Shown here: in pieces, positions 45,423 to 52,847 of the stretch
Position numbering within the stretch: position 1 is the stretch's first letter
Layout of the letters: each line of letters begins with the position of its first letter
Origin: Paenibacillus oryzisoli
GTDB lineage: Bacteria; Bacillota; Bacilli; Paenibacillales; NBRC-103111
DNA: 64,000 bases
Direction of reading: 5' to 3'
Assembly: GCF_001653565.1 (NCBI RefSeq)
Contig: NZ_LYPB01000077.1
Coordinates: 102,881 to 166,880 of the forward strand
Notes under the pieces: model-generated
Told to the model about the DNA's origin: nothing
Databases searched by the model: none
The model's input: the letters and a program-made list of their open reading frames with translations, nothing else
Position numbers and translations under genes: made by a program

Positions 45423-46322
45423 ATGAAGACAGTACGCATAGCCGTAGTGGGCAGCCTCAATATGGATTTAGTCGTATCCATGAACCGAATGCCTAAGATT
45501 GGCGAAACCTTGCAAGGCGATGAATTACATACAATCCCGGGAGGCAAAGGGGCCAATCAAGCCGTCGGGTGTGCGAAGCTTGGTGCACAAGTGTCCATGA
45601 TTGGCGCGGTGGGCCAAGATGGTTTCGGTGATGTGCTCCTTGCTCAAATGGCCTCTCATGGTATTCACACAGATGCCATAGTTCGTAGAGACGATTGTTC
45701 TACGGGAACGGCAACCATTTTACATACAAGGGATGACAATTGCATTGTCATTGTGTCAGGAGCAAACGGTAAAGTGACACCGGAGCAAGTACGTCAGCAT
45801 GCAAATCTCATTCGCGAAGCAGATGCATTGCTCGTACAGCTCGAGATTCCGCTGCCTGCGGTGCAGGCGGCACTTGAGATTGCACGTGAAGCGGGCGTTC
45901 GTACCGTACTTAATCCCGCTCCGGCAGTAGCGCTTCCTGCCGAGTTGCTACAACTCGTTGACTTCATTACACCGAATGAAACGGAGTTTGAGCTGATTAG
46001 CGGGGGAACTTACGCGAACGAGCAGGAGCTGCTGGCCGGCATGCAGCAATGGGAAACTGAAGGACCTCGGTTGTTGCTTACACGAGGTGAACAAGGCGTT
46101 GCCATGGTGGCCCGCGGGGAACTGGCCACAATTCCAGCACCGCGTGTCCAAGTTGTGGATACAACGGGCGCAGGCGATGCATGTAATGCAGCGTTTACGG
46201 TTGCTCTAGCTCAAGGCAAAGAGGTGCTGGAAGCAGCAACGATAGCGGTTAAGGCCGCTTCGTTGTCAGTGACGCGCTTTGGCGCGCAAGCGGGGATGCC
46301 TCTGCTTTCGGAATTAAACTAA
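45423..46322 (+). CDS. rbsK: Ribokinase (PfkB family)
   Basis: A 299-residue sugar kinase. It has the ribokinase N-terminal signature (VVGSLNMDLVV, PGGKGANQAVGCAKLGA) and the C-terminal PfkB signature with the catalytic Asp (VVDTTGAGDACNAAF). It phosphorylates ribose with ATP to ribose 5-phosphate. ATG at 45423 is preferred, preceded by AAAGGA; an earlier in-frame ATG at 45381 has no ribosome site. With the nucleoside hydrolase it forms a two-gene salvage unit that ends at the terminator at 46328. No ribose transporter is nearby, in line with ribose coming from inside the cell. Confidence 0.88.
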   Translation: MKTVRIAVVGSLNMDLVVSMNRMPKIGETLQGDELHTIPGGKGANQAVGCAKLGAQVSMIGAVGQDGFGDVLLAQMASHGIHTDAIVRRDDCSTGTATILHTRDDNCIVIVSGANGKVTPEQVRQHANLIREADALLVQLEIPLPAVQAALEIAREAGVRTVLNPAPAVALPAELLQLVDFITPNETEFELISGGTYANEQELLAGMQQWETEGPRLLLTRGEQGVAMVARGELATIPAPRVQVVDTTGAGDACNAAFTVALAQGKEVLEAATIAVKAASLSVTRFGAQAGMPLLSELN

Positions 46323-46327
46323 ATAAA

Positions 46328-46366
46328 AGCTCGGCACGCATGTGATTCTGCTGTCGGGCTTTTTCC
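46328..46366 (+). terminator. Terminator after the ribokinase gene
   Basis: AGCTCGGCA (46328-46336) pairs with TGTCGGGCT (46352-46360) with two G-T pairs, followed by TTTTCC. Confidence 0.7.
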
Positions 46367-46443
46367 TGTGCGTTACTTTGAGCCAGCGGGGAGCGGGCTT
46401 ACTTGTTGAGCTGCAAGGACTTCCAGTCCTGCACGAAAGCAAT

Positions 46444-46516
46444 GTAGTCCCATTTGGCCGAACTAATTGAAGATTCGCTGATCGGAAATGAGCAGTAGTC
46501 CGATTTCGCCGAACTA
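46444..46516 (+). repeat. Imperfect 22-bp direct repeat in a 369-bp gap
   Basis: GTAGTCCCATTTGGCCGAAC (46444) and GTAGTCCGATTTCGCCGAAC (46495), both followed by TA, are two near copies 51 bp apart, with a partial reversed echo (TTTCGGACTA) near 46569. The gap 46323-46691 holds no gene: apart from the terminator and the promoter at 46608 I see only this repeat. It may be a remnant of a dispersed intergenic element. Confidence 0.55.
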
Positions 46517-46607
46517 TTTACCCCTTCTCCCTTGTGGGAGGGGTGTTTGGGTTGATTTAAGACGGGTATTTCGGACTAAATGGTGTTAAGGGTAGATATC
46601 CTGATTA

Positions 46608-46654
46608 AAAGACATAATAACGATTTGTCTTTTAGTCGTGAACAGGGGTATACT
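46608..46654 (+). promoter_or_regulatory. Promoter with palindromic operator for the regulator gene at 46692
   Basis: AAAGACA (46608-46614), an 11-bp spacer and TGTCTTT (46626-46632) form a 25-bp palindrome. It overlaps the -35 box TTGTCT (46625-46630), which is 18 bp before the -10 box TATACT (46649-46654). The same arrangement, base for base in the arms and with equal spacings, stands before the operon at 48201. Confidence 0.8.
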
Positions 46655-46691
46655 TGTTCATATTGATGATGATGCAAAGGAGCCGTCACAT

Positions 46692-48044
46692 ATGGATATT
46701 CCGAATCGAATTGCCATTGGGATATTAGGGCCAGAGGCTCTGGTGAATAAAGTACTGAGCGTGATTGCGACATCTTTCCCATCCTTCGAGCCTATCGCAC
46801 GGGCATGTTCGGCAGAAACAGCACCAGAGATGGCTGAGGAGCTGCTCCAAGAGGTCGAAGTGCTGCTAGTAACAGGACCGACACTTTATCGCCGCGTCAA
46901 AGAGAATGTATTAACACATTTGCCCGTGCATATGATCCCGTTGACGGACACCGGGTTATTTAGTGCGTTATATCGGTTGCGCAGCAAGCCGGAGCTTCAA
47001 GCGGTAGATGCGATCTTTAGTATTGATTCGTTTACGTCCTCTACGTTAAGTAGACATGTCAAGGAGATTGGTGAAACCTCATCAAACTTCCTGATCTATG
47101 ATGGCGTACCATACCCGCAAGTCGAGACGATGACGCAATTCCATGAGGATGCCTTCCGTAGGGGAGCGACGAAAGCGGCACTTACCACAGATATTCAGGT
47201 CGCTGACACGCTGAATAGGTTGGGGATTCTGTGCGAATGGATTACACCGACCGATCAGAATATTACGGTTGCATTGGAACGTGCCCTTCTATCCACGGAA
47301 ACTCGGCGTAGTAAAGAAGCGCAAATTCTAGTAGGCATGATTAATGTGGATGAATTCGGCAAAAAACTGCAGTTGCAAAGCACAGAGCATGATATTCAAC
47401 GCTTTAAGCTGGAAGTACATAGAAAACTGATTGACTACGTTGAATCACTAGATGGGTACTTAACACATCTGGGTGCGGACGAGTATTTGTTTTTTACGAC
47501 ACGAGGGATTTTCGAGCGGGAGACGGTGGGGTACAAATCAGTCCCGCTTGCACGGGAAGTATGGAAATCACTAGGCTTGTCTCTTAGTATGGGAATCGGT
47601 TTCGGTCGCAGTGCGAATGAAGCCGGTACCCATGCTCGCCTTGCCCTTCGAAGATGCAAAGAAGCGGGAGGTAACACGTGCTTTATCGTGCGGGAGGATA
47701 AGACGTTAATCGGCCCATTGGAGATGGCAGATCCTCTTAGCAGAGACTTGTCGATGACAGATCCCGAACTCCTGAAGAGTGCGGAGGATGCAGGGATGAC
47801 ATCGACATATTTGAGTCGTCTAATGACGACCGTGGCACGCACGAGCAAGTTGGACTATGAAGTGCACGAGTTGGCGAGCATCCTGGGAATTACGGTCAGG
47901 AGTACACATCGACTTCTGCTGCAATGGATGGATCACAACTTGATTTCGAGTGTTGGTTATGTCAAAGTGCCGAAAGGAAGGCCGAAACAAACGTTCCGAC
48001 TTCACTTTCTAGAGAATTTGGCTGCGGATCCTAGCCGAGTCTAA
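46692..48044 (+). CDS. Putative regulator with PrpR-N-like, GGDEF-like and C-terminal HTH regions
   Basis: A 450-residue protein of unfamiliar architecture. Residues about 5-200 read like an alpha/beta sensor of the PrpR-N or periplasmic-binding kind (VEVLLVTGPTLYRRVKE). Residues about 215-345 resemble a nucleotide-cyclase fold: INVDEFGKKLQL, LGADEYLFFTT in the place of GGDEF, and LSMGIGFGRSANEAGTHARLALRRCKEAG, which recalls GTP cyclohydrolase III. Residues about 365-450 hold a winged helix (ELASILGITVRSTHRLLLQWM, PKGRPKQTFRL). It probably binds the palindrome found at its own promoter and at 48109. ATG at 46692 follows AAAGGAG by 10 nt. All domain calls above the HTH are inference. Confidence 0.6.
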   Translation: MDIPNRIAIGILGPEALVNKVLSVIATSFPSFEPIARACSAETAPEMAEELLQEVEVLLVTGPTLYRRVKENVLTHLPVHMIPLTDTGLFSALYRLRSKPELQAVDAIFSIDSFTSSTLSRHVKEIGETSSNFLIYDGVPYPQVETMTQFHEDAFRRGATKAALTTDIQVADTLNRLGILCEWITPTDQNITVALERALLSTETRRSKEAQILVGMINVDEFGKKLQLQSTEHDIQRFKLEVHRKLIDYVESLDGYLTHLGADEYLFFTTRGIFERETVGYKSVPLAREVWKSLGLSLSMGIGFGRSANEAGTHARLALRRCKEAGGNTCFIVREDKTLIGPLEMADPLSRDLSMTDPELLKSAEDAGMTSTYLSRLMTTVARTSKLDYEVHELASILGITVRSTHRLLLQWMDHNLISSVGYVKVPKGRPKQTFRLHFLENLAADPSRV

Positions 48045-48055
48045 TTGCAATAAGT

Positions 48056-48104
48056 GAAACCGTTCCAGCGCTGGCTTTAGCGAAATGGAACGGTTTCTTC
48101 TTTT
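48056..48104 (+). terminator. Terminator after the regulator gene
   Basis: A perfect 12-bp stem, GAAACCGTTCCA (48056-48067) with TGGAACGGTTTC (48086-48097), is followed by TTCTTTTA. It isolates the regulator gene from the operon promoter at 48109. Confidence 0.88.
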
Positions 48105-48108
48105 ATTT

Positions 48109-48155
48109 AAAGACAATATAAAGATTTGTCTTTTATGTTTGAGAGTCCGTATACT
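48109..48155 (+). promoter_or_regulatory. Promoter with the same palindromic operator for the operon 48201-51166
   Basis: AAAGACA (48109-48115), 11-bp spacer, TGTCTTT (48127-48133); -35 TTGTCT (48126-48131), 18-bp spacer, -10 TATACT (48150-48155). The layout equals that at 46608, so both promoters should answer to one protein, most simply the regulator at 46692. Confidence 0.82.
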
Positions 48156-48200
48156 ACAGTCAGGAAGCTTAAATTTAGATCATGTGAGGAGATTGCGAGT

Positions 48201-49217
48201 ATGAGAACATTAGAAGATTTGGATAAAGTCATGTCAACACCTTCCCCTGCATTAATACAGTTTATGCAAGAATTAGAGGGAGATATTATGCTGCTTGGTG
48301 TCGGTGGGAAAATGGGCCCGAGTCTAGCTAAGTTAGCGATGAATGCCATTCAGGCAGCAGGCGTAGATAAGAAGGTGTATGGGGTTTCGAGATTTTCCGA
48401 AAGTGGTTTGCAAGAAGAACTACAATCATTCGGGGTAGAAACGATTGCTTGTGATCTGTTAAATGATGGGGCTCTTCAAGCTTTACCAGAGGTTCCAAAT
48501 GTCATTTACATGGCGGGCACCAAGTTTGGAACGACGGGCAAGGAGCATTTCACATGGGTGATGAATGCCTATCTGCCAGGTCGCGTTGCTGAGAAATTTA
48601 GCAAATCCCGAATCGTCGTCTTCTCAACAGGGAATGTGTATCCATTCACACCAGTAACGTACGGTGGAGCTCATGAAGCGATTAGTCCAGCTCCGATCGG
48701 GGAATATGGTCAATCCTGTCTTGGCCGCGAGCGGATGTTCGAGCATTACAGTCACAAGAACGGCACGCCAGTCTTGATCTATCGCTTGAATTATGCCATT
48801 GACTTGCGGTATGGCGTTCTGTTGGAAATTGCGAAGTCCTTGAAGGAAGGGCGTGCTATCGATCTTTCCATGGGGCATTTCAATTGCATTTGGCAAGGGG
48901 ATGCGAATGAAATTGCAATCCGTTCGCTAGCAGCTACACAAAGTCCAGCTAATTTCTTGAATGTAACGGGTCCAGAGACCGTATCCGTGAAATATGCGGC
49001 ACAGCAGATTGGCCTAAGACTTGGTATTGAACCAATCTTCAAAGGGCAAGAGTCAGAAACGGCGTTGCTTAGCAATGCAGCGAAGAGCATGCAGTTATTT
49101 GGATACCCGCAAGTATCTTTACTCCAAATGTTCGACTGGGTTGCAGAGTGGACCCTTCATGGGGGCAGCATGATTAATAAACCTACTCATTTCCAAGAGC
49201 GAGAGGGGAAATTCTAA
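48201..49217 (+). CDS. NAD-dependent epimerase/dehydratase family protein
   Basis: A 338-residue extended-SDR protein. The nucleotide-binding glycine motif is LLGVGGKMGPSLAKLA (about 31-46), then VIYMAG and VVFSTGNVYPF, where the usual catalytic Ser/Thr lies. The normal YxxxK is not clear: the region after YPF reads GEYGQSCLGRERMFEHY, with Tyr but Arg near the Lys position, so activity may be unusual. ATG at 48201 is used, after GAGGAG; the longer frame from 48126 would run through the promoter. It is the first gene of the three-gene unit with 49220 and 50369 under the palindromic operator. The sugar or sugar-acid substrate is not known. Confidence 0.78.
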   Translation: MRTLEDLDKVMSTPSPALIQFMQELEGDIMLLGVGGKMGPSLAKLAMNAIQAAGVDKKVYGVSRFSESGLQEELQSFGVETIACDLLNDGALQALPEVPNVIYMAGTKFGTTGKEHFTWVMNAYLPGRVAEKFSKSRIVVFSTGNVYPFTPVTYGGAHEAISPAPIGEYGQSCLGRERMFEHYSHKNGTPVLIYRLNYAIDLRYGVLLEIAKSLKEGRAIDLSMGHFNCIWQGDANEIAIRSLAATQSPANFLNVTGPETVSVKYAAQQIGLRLGIEPIFKGQESETALLSNAAKSMQLFGYPQVSLLQMFDWVAEWTLHGGSMINKPTHFQEREGKF

Positions 49218-49219
49218 CG

Positions 49220-50290
49220 ATGACACAACGTAGGGAATTAAGTAATGAGCAACGTATCGCGTTGCATGAGGGGCTCGTCATTCCTGCACATCCATTAGCC
49301 CTAACCGCAGATCGTCAGTTGGATGAGCAAAGTCAACGGGCATTGACACGTTATTACATGGCTGCGGGTTCTGGCGGAATTGCCGTTGGTGTGCATTCCA
49401 CACAGTTTGAAATCCGCGATCCCAAGTACAATTTGTACGAGAAAGTGCTTCGAATGGCTGCGGAAGAAGTGGATCGTGCTGGTCTCACACGACCGTTTAT
49501 CAAGGTTGCTGGGATTTGTGGTCCTACGGAACAAGCGGAGAAAGAGACAGATATTGCAATCTCGCTTGGCTATGATGCTGCCTTATTATCTATGGGTGGT
49601 TTGAGCGGCTGGACAGAGGCGCAAATTTTGGAGCGGACAGCTCGAATTGCCGAGAAAATGCCTGTTATTGGATTCTATCTTCAGCCATCGGTTGGCGGTA
49701 AGGTATACAGTTTTGATTTCTGGAAGCAATTCGCGAACATCCCTGGCATTGTTGCGATCAAAATGGCCCCTTTCAATCGTTATCAAACGATCGATGTTGT
49801 GCGTGCGGTCTGCTATTCGGAGCGACGCGATGAGATTGCCCTGTACACAGGGAACGATGATAACATTATTACTGATCTATTAACTGTTTATAAATTCCAA
49901 GTCGCGGGTAAGAGCATAGAGAAAAGAATTGTTGGTGGTTTACTTGGACATTGGGCAGTCTGGACGCAGAAAGCGGTAGAACTCTTAGACGAAATTAAGG
50001 GAATAAGAATGAACCCTACGCTTGCATCGGAATGGCTTACCCGTAATATCGAAGTAACCGAAGCGAATGCGGCATTCTTCGACCCCGCAAATGGCTTTGC
50101 CGGATGCATTCCAGGCATTCATGAAGTACTTCGTCGACAGGGCTTGATGAAGGGAACATGGTGTTTGAATCCGCATGAAGAATTGTCCCCAGGACAATCG
50201 GAAGAAATTGATCGTATGTACAATGACTATCCTCATCTAAATGATGATGCATTTGTGAAAGCGAACCTATCGAATTGGTTAGCCGAGTAA
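49220..50290 (+). CDS. Dihydrodipicolinate synthase (DapA) family protein
   Basis: A 356-residue (beta/alpha)8 protein of the class I aldolase/lyase family related to DapA and NanA. The Schiff-base lysine is placed at Lys181 in GIVAIKMAPFNRY; the GSGGIAVGVHSTQF and FIKVAGICGPTEQAEKE blocks replace the usual GTTGE and GT.ST regions. This group splits or joins 2-keto acids with pyruvate, or dehydrates sugar acids. It is longer than DapA (about 290) by a C-terminal extension. It begins 2 bp after the epimerase gene, so translation is coupled. With the epimerase and deacetylase it may break down a modified sugar acid; substrate unknown. Confidence 0.85.
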   Translation: MTQRRELSNEQRIALHEGLVIPAHPLALTADRQLDEQSQRALTRYYMAAGSGGIAVGVHSTQFEIRDPKYNLYEKVLRMAAEEVDRAGLTRPFIKVAGICGPTEQAEKETDIAISLGYDAALLSMGGLSGWTEAQILERTARIAEKMPVIGFYLQPSVGGKVYSFDFWKQFANIPGIVAIKMAPFNRYQTIDVVRAVCYSERRDEIALYTGNDDNIITDLLTVYKFQVAGKSIEKRIVGGLLGHWAVWTQKAVELLDEIKGIRMNPTLASEWLTRNIEVTEANAAFFDPANGFAGCIPGIHEVLRRQGLMKGTWCLNPHEELSPGQSEEIDRMYNDYPHLNDDAFVKANLSNWLAE

Positions 50291-50368
50291 TGAGGAAAAG
50301 ATAGCCGAGTAGAGTAGTTTCTGTTACATTGATAGAATGTAATAGTCATATATTCTGGGAGGTTTGCT

Positions 50369-51166
50369 ATGCGTATACGATTAGATCGGTTTCCACAAGG
50401 AGTCACCAAAGCTTTAACACTTAGTTTCGATGATGGGAAGGACCATGATCGCAGACTCGTGCGTATCTTGAATGAATACGGGCTTAAGGGAACGTTTCAC
50501 TTGAATAGCAGTTTTCTGGGAAAAGAAGGCTATATTGAGGCATCCGAGGTGGCATCGTTGTTCGAAGGTCATGAGGTATCTGCGCATACCATTGATCATC
50601 CCTTTTTGGAGCAGTCGCCAATGGATCAAATCGTTCGTGAACTCTCGTTAGATCGCGAAGCATTGGAATCGTTAGTTGGCTATCCTGTGCGCGGCATGAG
50701 CTATCCGTTCGGAAGCTATTCAGACCGCGTCATCCAGGCGCTTCCTACTCTAGGTATTGAGTACGCTCGGACGGTTGCGAGTCACGGCAATTTTCAAATG
50801 CCCCAAGATTTCTTACAATGGCATCCAACGTGTCACCACAAGAATATGCTAGAGCTAGCTGATACGTTCGTACAGTTAGAACAAAGATTTTCACGCTTGG
50901 CGTTATTCTATGTATGGGGACACAGCTACGAGTTTGAGAACGATAACAACTGGGAGATCCTTGAGCAATTTGGTGAGAAAGTAAAGGGAAGAACCGACAT
51001 TTGGTTTGCCACCAATGCTGAAATTGTGGCTTATATGAAAGCGTTAGACAGTCTGCGTTTCTCTGCCGACTGTCATATCATCCATAATCCGTCAGCGATC
51101 ACGGTTTGGCTAAGTGCTGAAGGAGAAATAGTGGAGATTCCTGGCGGACAATTGATCAAAATTTAG
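50369..51166 (+). CDS. Polysaccharide deacetylase (CE4-like) family protein, cytoplasmic
   Basis: A 265-residue NodB-like protein. Motif 1 is LSFDDGKDHD, motif 2 is SAHTIDHPFL (the metal-binding H-x-x-x-H), motif 3 is GMSYPFGSYSD. A later WGHSYEF may take the place of motif 5. There is no signal peptide or membrane anchor, so it acts inside the cell, unlike cell-wall deacetylases. It follows the DapA-like gene by 78 bp, with GGGAGG before the ATG, and probably belongs to the same unit. It may remove N-acetyl or a similar group from a small substrate of the pathway. Confidence 0.85.
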   Translation: MRIRLDRFPQGVTKALTLSFDDGKDHDRRLVRILNEYGLKGTFHLNSSFLGKEGYIEASEVASLFEGHEVSAHTIDHPFLEQSPMDQIVRELSLDREALESLVGYPVRGMSYPFGSYSDRVIQALPTLGIEYARTVASHGNFQMPQDFLQWHPTCHHKNMLELADTFVQLEQRFSRLALFYVWGHSYEFENDNNWEILEQFGEKVKGRTDIWFATNAEIVAYMKALDSLRFSADCHIIHNPSAITVWLSAEGEIVEIPGGQLIKI

Positions 51167-51294
51167 CGCATTTCTGTAAAAATTCGTAAAATCATGTACT
51201 TTGCTAACATTTTCTTAACAATAATCAATTATGATGTAGGTAACAAAACGTGTGAGTTATCCACAGTAGGAATTTCAAAATCGGAGGGATCAAT

Positions 51295-51465
51295 ATGGGA
51301 CATCGTTATGAGTTGGAAGAAAAGATTGAGGCATTACGCAATGAACTGAATCTTGCTAGTCAAACATACGGCCTATTGTCTGACACGGTATTGAAACTTT
51401 CTATCGAATTGGATGAACTGTTGAATACCTATTATCATTCTCTTTTTCTCAGAACAATCGCATAA
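51295..51465 (+). CDS. Spo0E-like aspartyl-phosphate phosphatase (small protein)
   Basis: A 56-codon gene preceded by TCGGAGGGATCA. The protein begins MGHRYELEEKIEALRNELN and contains LSIELDELLNTYY, the SxxLDxLLNxYY motif of the Spo0E family. These small two-helix proteins take the phosphate from Spo0A-P and so delay sporulation; whether this one does so is unproven. It stands alone, with a strong terminator 25 bp after its stop. It was found by reading the gap between the deacetylase and the ger operon and is short enough to be missed by usual length cut-offs. Confidence 0.8.
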   Translation: MGHRYELEEKIEALRNELNLASQTYGLLSDTVLKLSIELDELLNTYYHSLFLRTIA

Positions 51466-51488
51466 GCATAAGTAGATTGGATTAGAAT

Positions 51489-51530
51489 GACCGAGTTCAC
51501 ACTTTCGAGTGTGCGTCTCGGTTTTTTTTA
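51489..51530 (+). terminator. Terminator after the Spo0E-like gene, overlapping the end of the converging ger gene
   Basis: ACCGAG (51490) and CACACT (51499) pair with AGTGTG (51509) and CTCGGT (51516) around loop TTCG, followed by eight T. On the minus strand the stop codon of the last ger gene (51497-51499) lies within the hairpin, so the stem is also coding there. Confidence 0.85.
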
Positions 51531-52600
51531 TGTTTAAACGAAGAAATTCCCCAAAGGAGAAGCGGGATTCCGAGCATATGGATTGGGAAGATGTAGGGAA
51601 CAGCGATTTTTTGTGGGAAAAATACCGAACTATCAAAATAACTACGTGGCACCATGGCAATCAGCAGAATGATAGGCGCTACAATCCATAGCATTCGCGT
51701 CCATTTCGCAATCTTGAATATTTGTGCAGTACCGTAGGTACAGACAAACAAGTACAGGGATACCTTCATGAAAACCCCTATAATCCAGATCGGAATAAGG
51801 ATAGCGTCTAGGTTCTGGAAGAAGTTGTATACCGAGATATAACGAACGAGATTGAAATAAGGATAGGTTTGTCCTGCAGCCATTTGACTACCGAAGAGTG
51901 TAACGAGTACGAAAGAGGCTGCACTAGTGAGCAAGCCGGTTGTTGCAACACCCAATATCGCGGGCTTCGTACCCTGGTCTGGATGGCGTAAGAAAGCAAG
52001 CAAAAAAACAAGCATGACACAATCTCCTAGAAATGTACTGGTTGGCAGCGAGCCTTTCAAAATAACTTTCCAACCAGAGTCCACATAGAAGGGGAGGATT
52101 TGCTTTAGTTGGATATCTTGGACACTGAGCAGTAAACTTAAGATAATTATGAACAATAGGAACGGACCCATTACTTCACTGCAACGTCCAATCCCTTCAA
52201 TACCCGTTTTAGTGACATAGATAGCAACAAGCAGCATGGCAATTACGGGAACGAAAATTGGCGTTCGTGGCAAGATAGTGGCGAGGATAAAGTCGGCATA
52301 TTGCCGTAAGACCATGGCAAGTACAGAAAACCAGAATGCCCCGTAGATGACAAATAGGAAACCTGCCAACCATTTGCCAACTAAAGGGGGAAGATAGTTA
52401 ACAAAAGTTTGACCTGGATATTTCCGATTGATTCGTGTGCAAATGAAGGCGATGAACATGCCAATGAGTGTTGCGCTTAACATAGAGAGCCAAGAATCTT
52501 GTTTGGCTGTCATTAGCGCAGGATGAATGGTAAGCAGAATGGTCATGCTGACTTGCATCGTTGCTATCATCCAAAATAATTGTTTGCCGCTAATCCGCAT
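51497..52600 (-). CDS. GerAB-type spore germination permease (second copy)
   Basis: A 367-residue membrane protein of the GerAB/GRKB family of APC-fold carriers, with about ten hydrophobic helices. It starts RISGKQLFWMIATMQVSMTILLTIHPAL and has the family-like ILPRTPIFVPVIAMLLVAIYVTKTGIEGIGRCSEVMGPF region in its middle. In germinant receptors the B subunit binds the germinant in the inner membrane of the spore. Of two ATG codons at 52606 and 52600, the second is better spaced from GAAGGAG. It is the last gene of the operon and the second B subunit in it; it differs a lot from the one at 54043. Confidence 0.88.
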   Translation of the reverse strand: MRISGKQLFWMIATMQVSMTILLTIHPALMTAKQDSWLSMLSATLIGMFIAFICTRINRKYPGQTFVNYLPPLVGKWLAGFLFVIYGAFWFSVLAMVLRQYADFILATILPRTPIFVPVIAMLLVAIYVTKTGIEGIGRCSEVMGPFLLFIIILSLLLSVQDIQLKQILPFYVDSGWKVILKGSLPTSTFLGDCVMLVFLLAFLRHPDQGTKPAILGVATTGLLTSAASFVLVTLFGSQMAAGQTYPYFNLVRYISVYNFFQNLDAILIPIWIIGVFMKVSLYLFVCTYGTAQIFKIAKWTRMLWIVAPIILLIAMVPRSYFDSSVFFPQKIAVPYIFPIHMLGIPLLLWGISSFKHKKNRDAHSKV

Positions 52601-52619
52601 GTCCATTCTCCTTCATTAA

Positions 52620-52847
52620 TCAATCAATGATCTTCCCTAATGGTTGAAAAACAACGTTCACCCAATCCGTAGGACCTGGGAGACTTGGATGAAGGAAGAG
52701 CATCACAGCCAAGATCCAACACAAGCAAAGAATAGACCAATAGGTCACTTTTTCTTTAAATGGTGTTTTTTTATGAATCCAATGCCATTGTACCCCTGTG
52801 ATGACTAAACAAAGAGACATAACCCATAGAATAGATTCCGATGTCAT
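52620..52847 (-). CDS. Small membrane protein of the ger operon
   Basis: A 75-residue protein with two hydrophobic segments (ILWVMSLCLVITGVQW and YWSILCLCWILAVMLFL) linked by a basic loop. Its ATG overlaps the stop of the gerAC-like gene (ATGA), which supports it as a real gene, and the next gene starts about 20 bp on. Small two-helix proteins (GerAD-like) are known in some ger operons; sequence alone does not prove kinship. It may be an accessory subunit of the receptor. Confidence 0.7.
   Translation of the reverse strand: MTSESILWVMSLCLVITGVQWHWIHKKTPFKEKVTYWSILCLCWILAVMLFLHPSLPGPTDWVNVVFQPLGKIID

Noticed and set aside
48126..48200. Longer N-terminus of the epimerase gene from an in-frame start at 48126
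   Set aside because: That extension would cover the -35/-10 boxes and the palindrome; ATG at 48201 has a good GAGGAG ribosome site.
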